A stretch of DNA of 23,233 bases from a virus, in IMG/VR virus record IMGVR_UViG_3300035698_028646, positions 1 to 23,233 of that record; one strand, 5' to 3'. The notes beneath the pieces are model-generated. The model did not search any database. It was not told where the DNA came from and was given only the letters and a program-made list of their open reading frames with translations. The translations under genes and the position numbers were made by a program. Below, one piece after another: positions 22,318-23,233 of this stretch. Within the stretch, counting starts at the first letter, position 1. Every line of letters starts with the position of its first letter.

Positions 22318-23233
22318 ATGAGCAATAAACAAAATTTAGTAGGAAAAAAATTTGAAAGGCTTTTGGTATTAAAAGAAGGAAAGCCCATAACTGTTATTAA
22401 AAATAATAGAAAATATATTACTTGGGACTGTTTATGTGATTGCGGAAAAATAACTAATGTCGTATCAGAAAAACTTAAAAGTAATAATACTAAATCTTGC
22501 GGCTGTTTAAACCTACAGAAAATTTCTGAAAGATCTTATTTACTTCACGATGCCAGGCGTAAAAATAATCCAGATATAGCCTCAGCCAGAAGAGTTTGGC
22601 AGACCTACAAATTAAGAGATGATAAAATGAATATTTCTTTTAATGATTTTTTTAAAATATCTCAATTAGATTGTTTTTATTGCGGGCTAAGTCCTAGCCA
22701 AACATACAATATATTCAATTGCAAATCTTCTAGGGGATCTGAAAAATCAAAACAAAATGGAAATTTTGTATATAATGGAATTGACAGAATTGACAATGAT
22801 AAATATCACACAATAGATAATGTCGTTAGCTGCTGCAAACGATGTAATCAATATAAAAATAATTTAAAGCATAATGAATTTATTAGAAAGGTATTAAATT
22901 TTAAAGTAAAAGTTCCGTATTTTAAATATGATCAAATAAATTTGCCAGATAATAACTATCTTAGATCTACAATAAACACTGCGTTTTATAATTACAAGCT
23001 TGATGAAAATAATTTAAGCATTGAATATTTTTATTCATTATCACAATTACCATGCTTTTATTGTACGGATATGTTTTCAAATTATTTTAATAACAAAACT
23101 AATAAAAAATCTTCTTCAGATAAATCTCTTTTGGAAGGTAATTTTAAATATAATGGTATCGATCGAATTAATAATACGATGGGTCATTCGATGAATAATA
23201 TTGTTCCATGCTGTAATATTTGCAATTTTGGAA
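22318..23233 (+). CDS. Tandem HNH homing endonuclease (runs off window)
   Basis: ATG 22318 opens a frame of 305 codons to the right edge. Residues ~7-65 form the zinc-binding N-terminal module seen in many phage HNH proteins (VGKKFERLLVLKEG; CLCDCG at 38-43 and CGC at 61-63). Two HNH modules follow. The first has CFYC (119-122), GIDRIDND (154-161) and CCKRCN (172-177). The second has CFYC (246-249), GIDRINN (280-286) and CCNICN (298-303). The tandem layout parallels the endonuclease gene at 13686-14825, though the two differ in their N-terminal domains. The gene diverges from the capsid gene and has its own near-consensus promoter. The end of module two and anything beyond it lie outside the window. 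Confidence 0.85.
   Translation, partial: MSNKQNLVGKKFERLLVLKEGKPITVIKNNRKYITWDCLCDCGKITNVVSEKLKSNNTKSCGCLNLQKISERSYLLHDARRKNNPDIASARRVWQTYKLRDDKMNISFNDFFKISQLDCFYCGLSPSQTYNIFNCKSSRGSEKSKQNGNFVYNGIDRIDNDKYHTIDNVVSCCKRCNQYKNNLKHNEFIRKVLNFKVKVPYFKYDQINLPDNNYLRSTINTAFYNYKLDENNLSIEYFYSLSQLPCFYCTDMFSNYFNNKTNKKSSSDKSLLEGNFKYNGIDRINNTMGHSMNNIVPCCNICNFG

Overview
The window looks like part of the genome of a large, AT-rich tailed bacteriophage (Caudoviricetes), about 30% GC by eye. It holds an HK97-type major capsid protein gene, a long run of large tail, fibre and beta-helix proteins, possible lysis-type membrane proteins, and at least four free-standing homing endonucleases (two LAGLIDADG, two multi-HNH). 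Many genes have AGGAG-like ribosome binding sites, so a Shine-Dalgarno-using bacterial host is likely. I cannot name the host.

Layout. 1-9930 (minus strand): a tightly packed virion operon. Read in transcription order from 9930 it encodes a zincin-like metallopeptidase, a fibronectin-like protein with a zinc knuckle and C-terminal HxH motifs, a pectate-lyase-like beta-helix protein, a 210-aa protein, a three-helix membrane protein, a 1505-residue fibre protein ending in a beta-helix, and a gene that runs off the left edge. 9931-10154: a regulatory-looking gap with repeated CTCTCGA boxes and a predicted three-way-junction RNA. 10139-12733: a small zinc-ribbon gene on plus, converging on a LAGLIDADG endonuclease gene, then two overlapping minus-strand virion genes with related Ig-like domains. 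12787-14825 (plus): three small genes, one XhlA-like, and a triple-HNH endonuclease. 14809-17977 (minus): a cold-shock protein, a small conserved-looking gene, then four fibre/adhesin-type genes, three of which carry an apparent single-base frame disruption at or beside a homopolymer. 18028-20976 (minus): an amino-methyltransferase, a small HTH protein, and a LAGLIDADG endonuclease whose C-terminus is a truncated copy of the methyltransferase N-terminus. 21091-22166 (minus): the major capsid gene with a strong terminator and much higher GC. 22318-end (plus): a second tandem-HNH endonuclease, cut by the window edge.

How it fits together. The backbone is late virion morphogenesis (capsid, neck/tail, fibres), repeatedly invaded by homing endonucleases placed between structural genes. 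At least two endonucleases have their own sigma70-like promoters beside the capsid gene and so look transcriptionally separate from it. The most unusual signals are: a DGY tripeptide occurring 14 times in six virion genes with varied codons; the clustered homopolymer frame disruptions in adjacent fibre genes; the endonuclease-methyltransferase chimera; and the three-way-junction RNA overlapping a start codon.

No stretch longer than 300 bases lacks a gene. The largest gaps are 9931-10138, 20977-21155 and 22167-22317. I saw no tRNA, rRNA, CRISPR array or insertion sequence.
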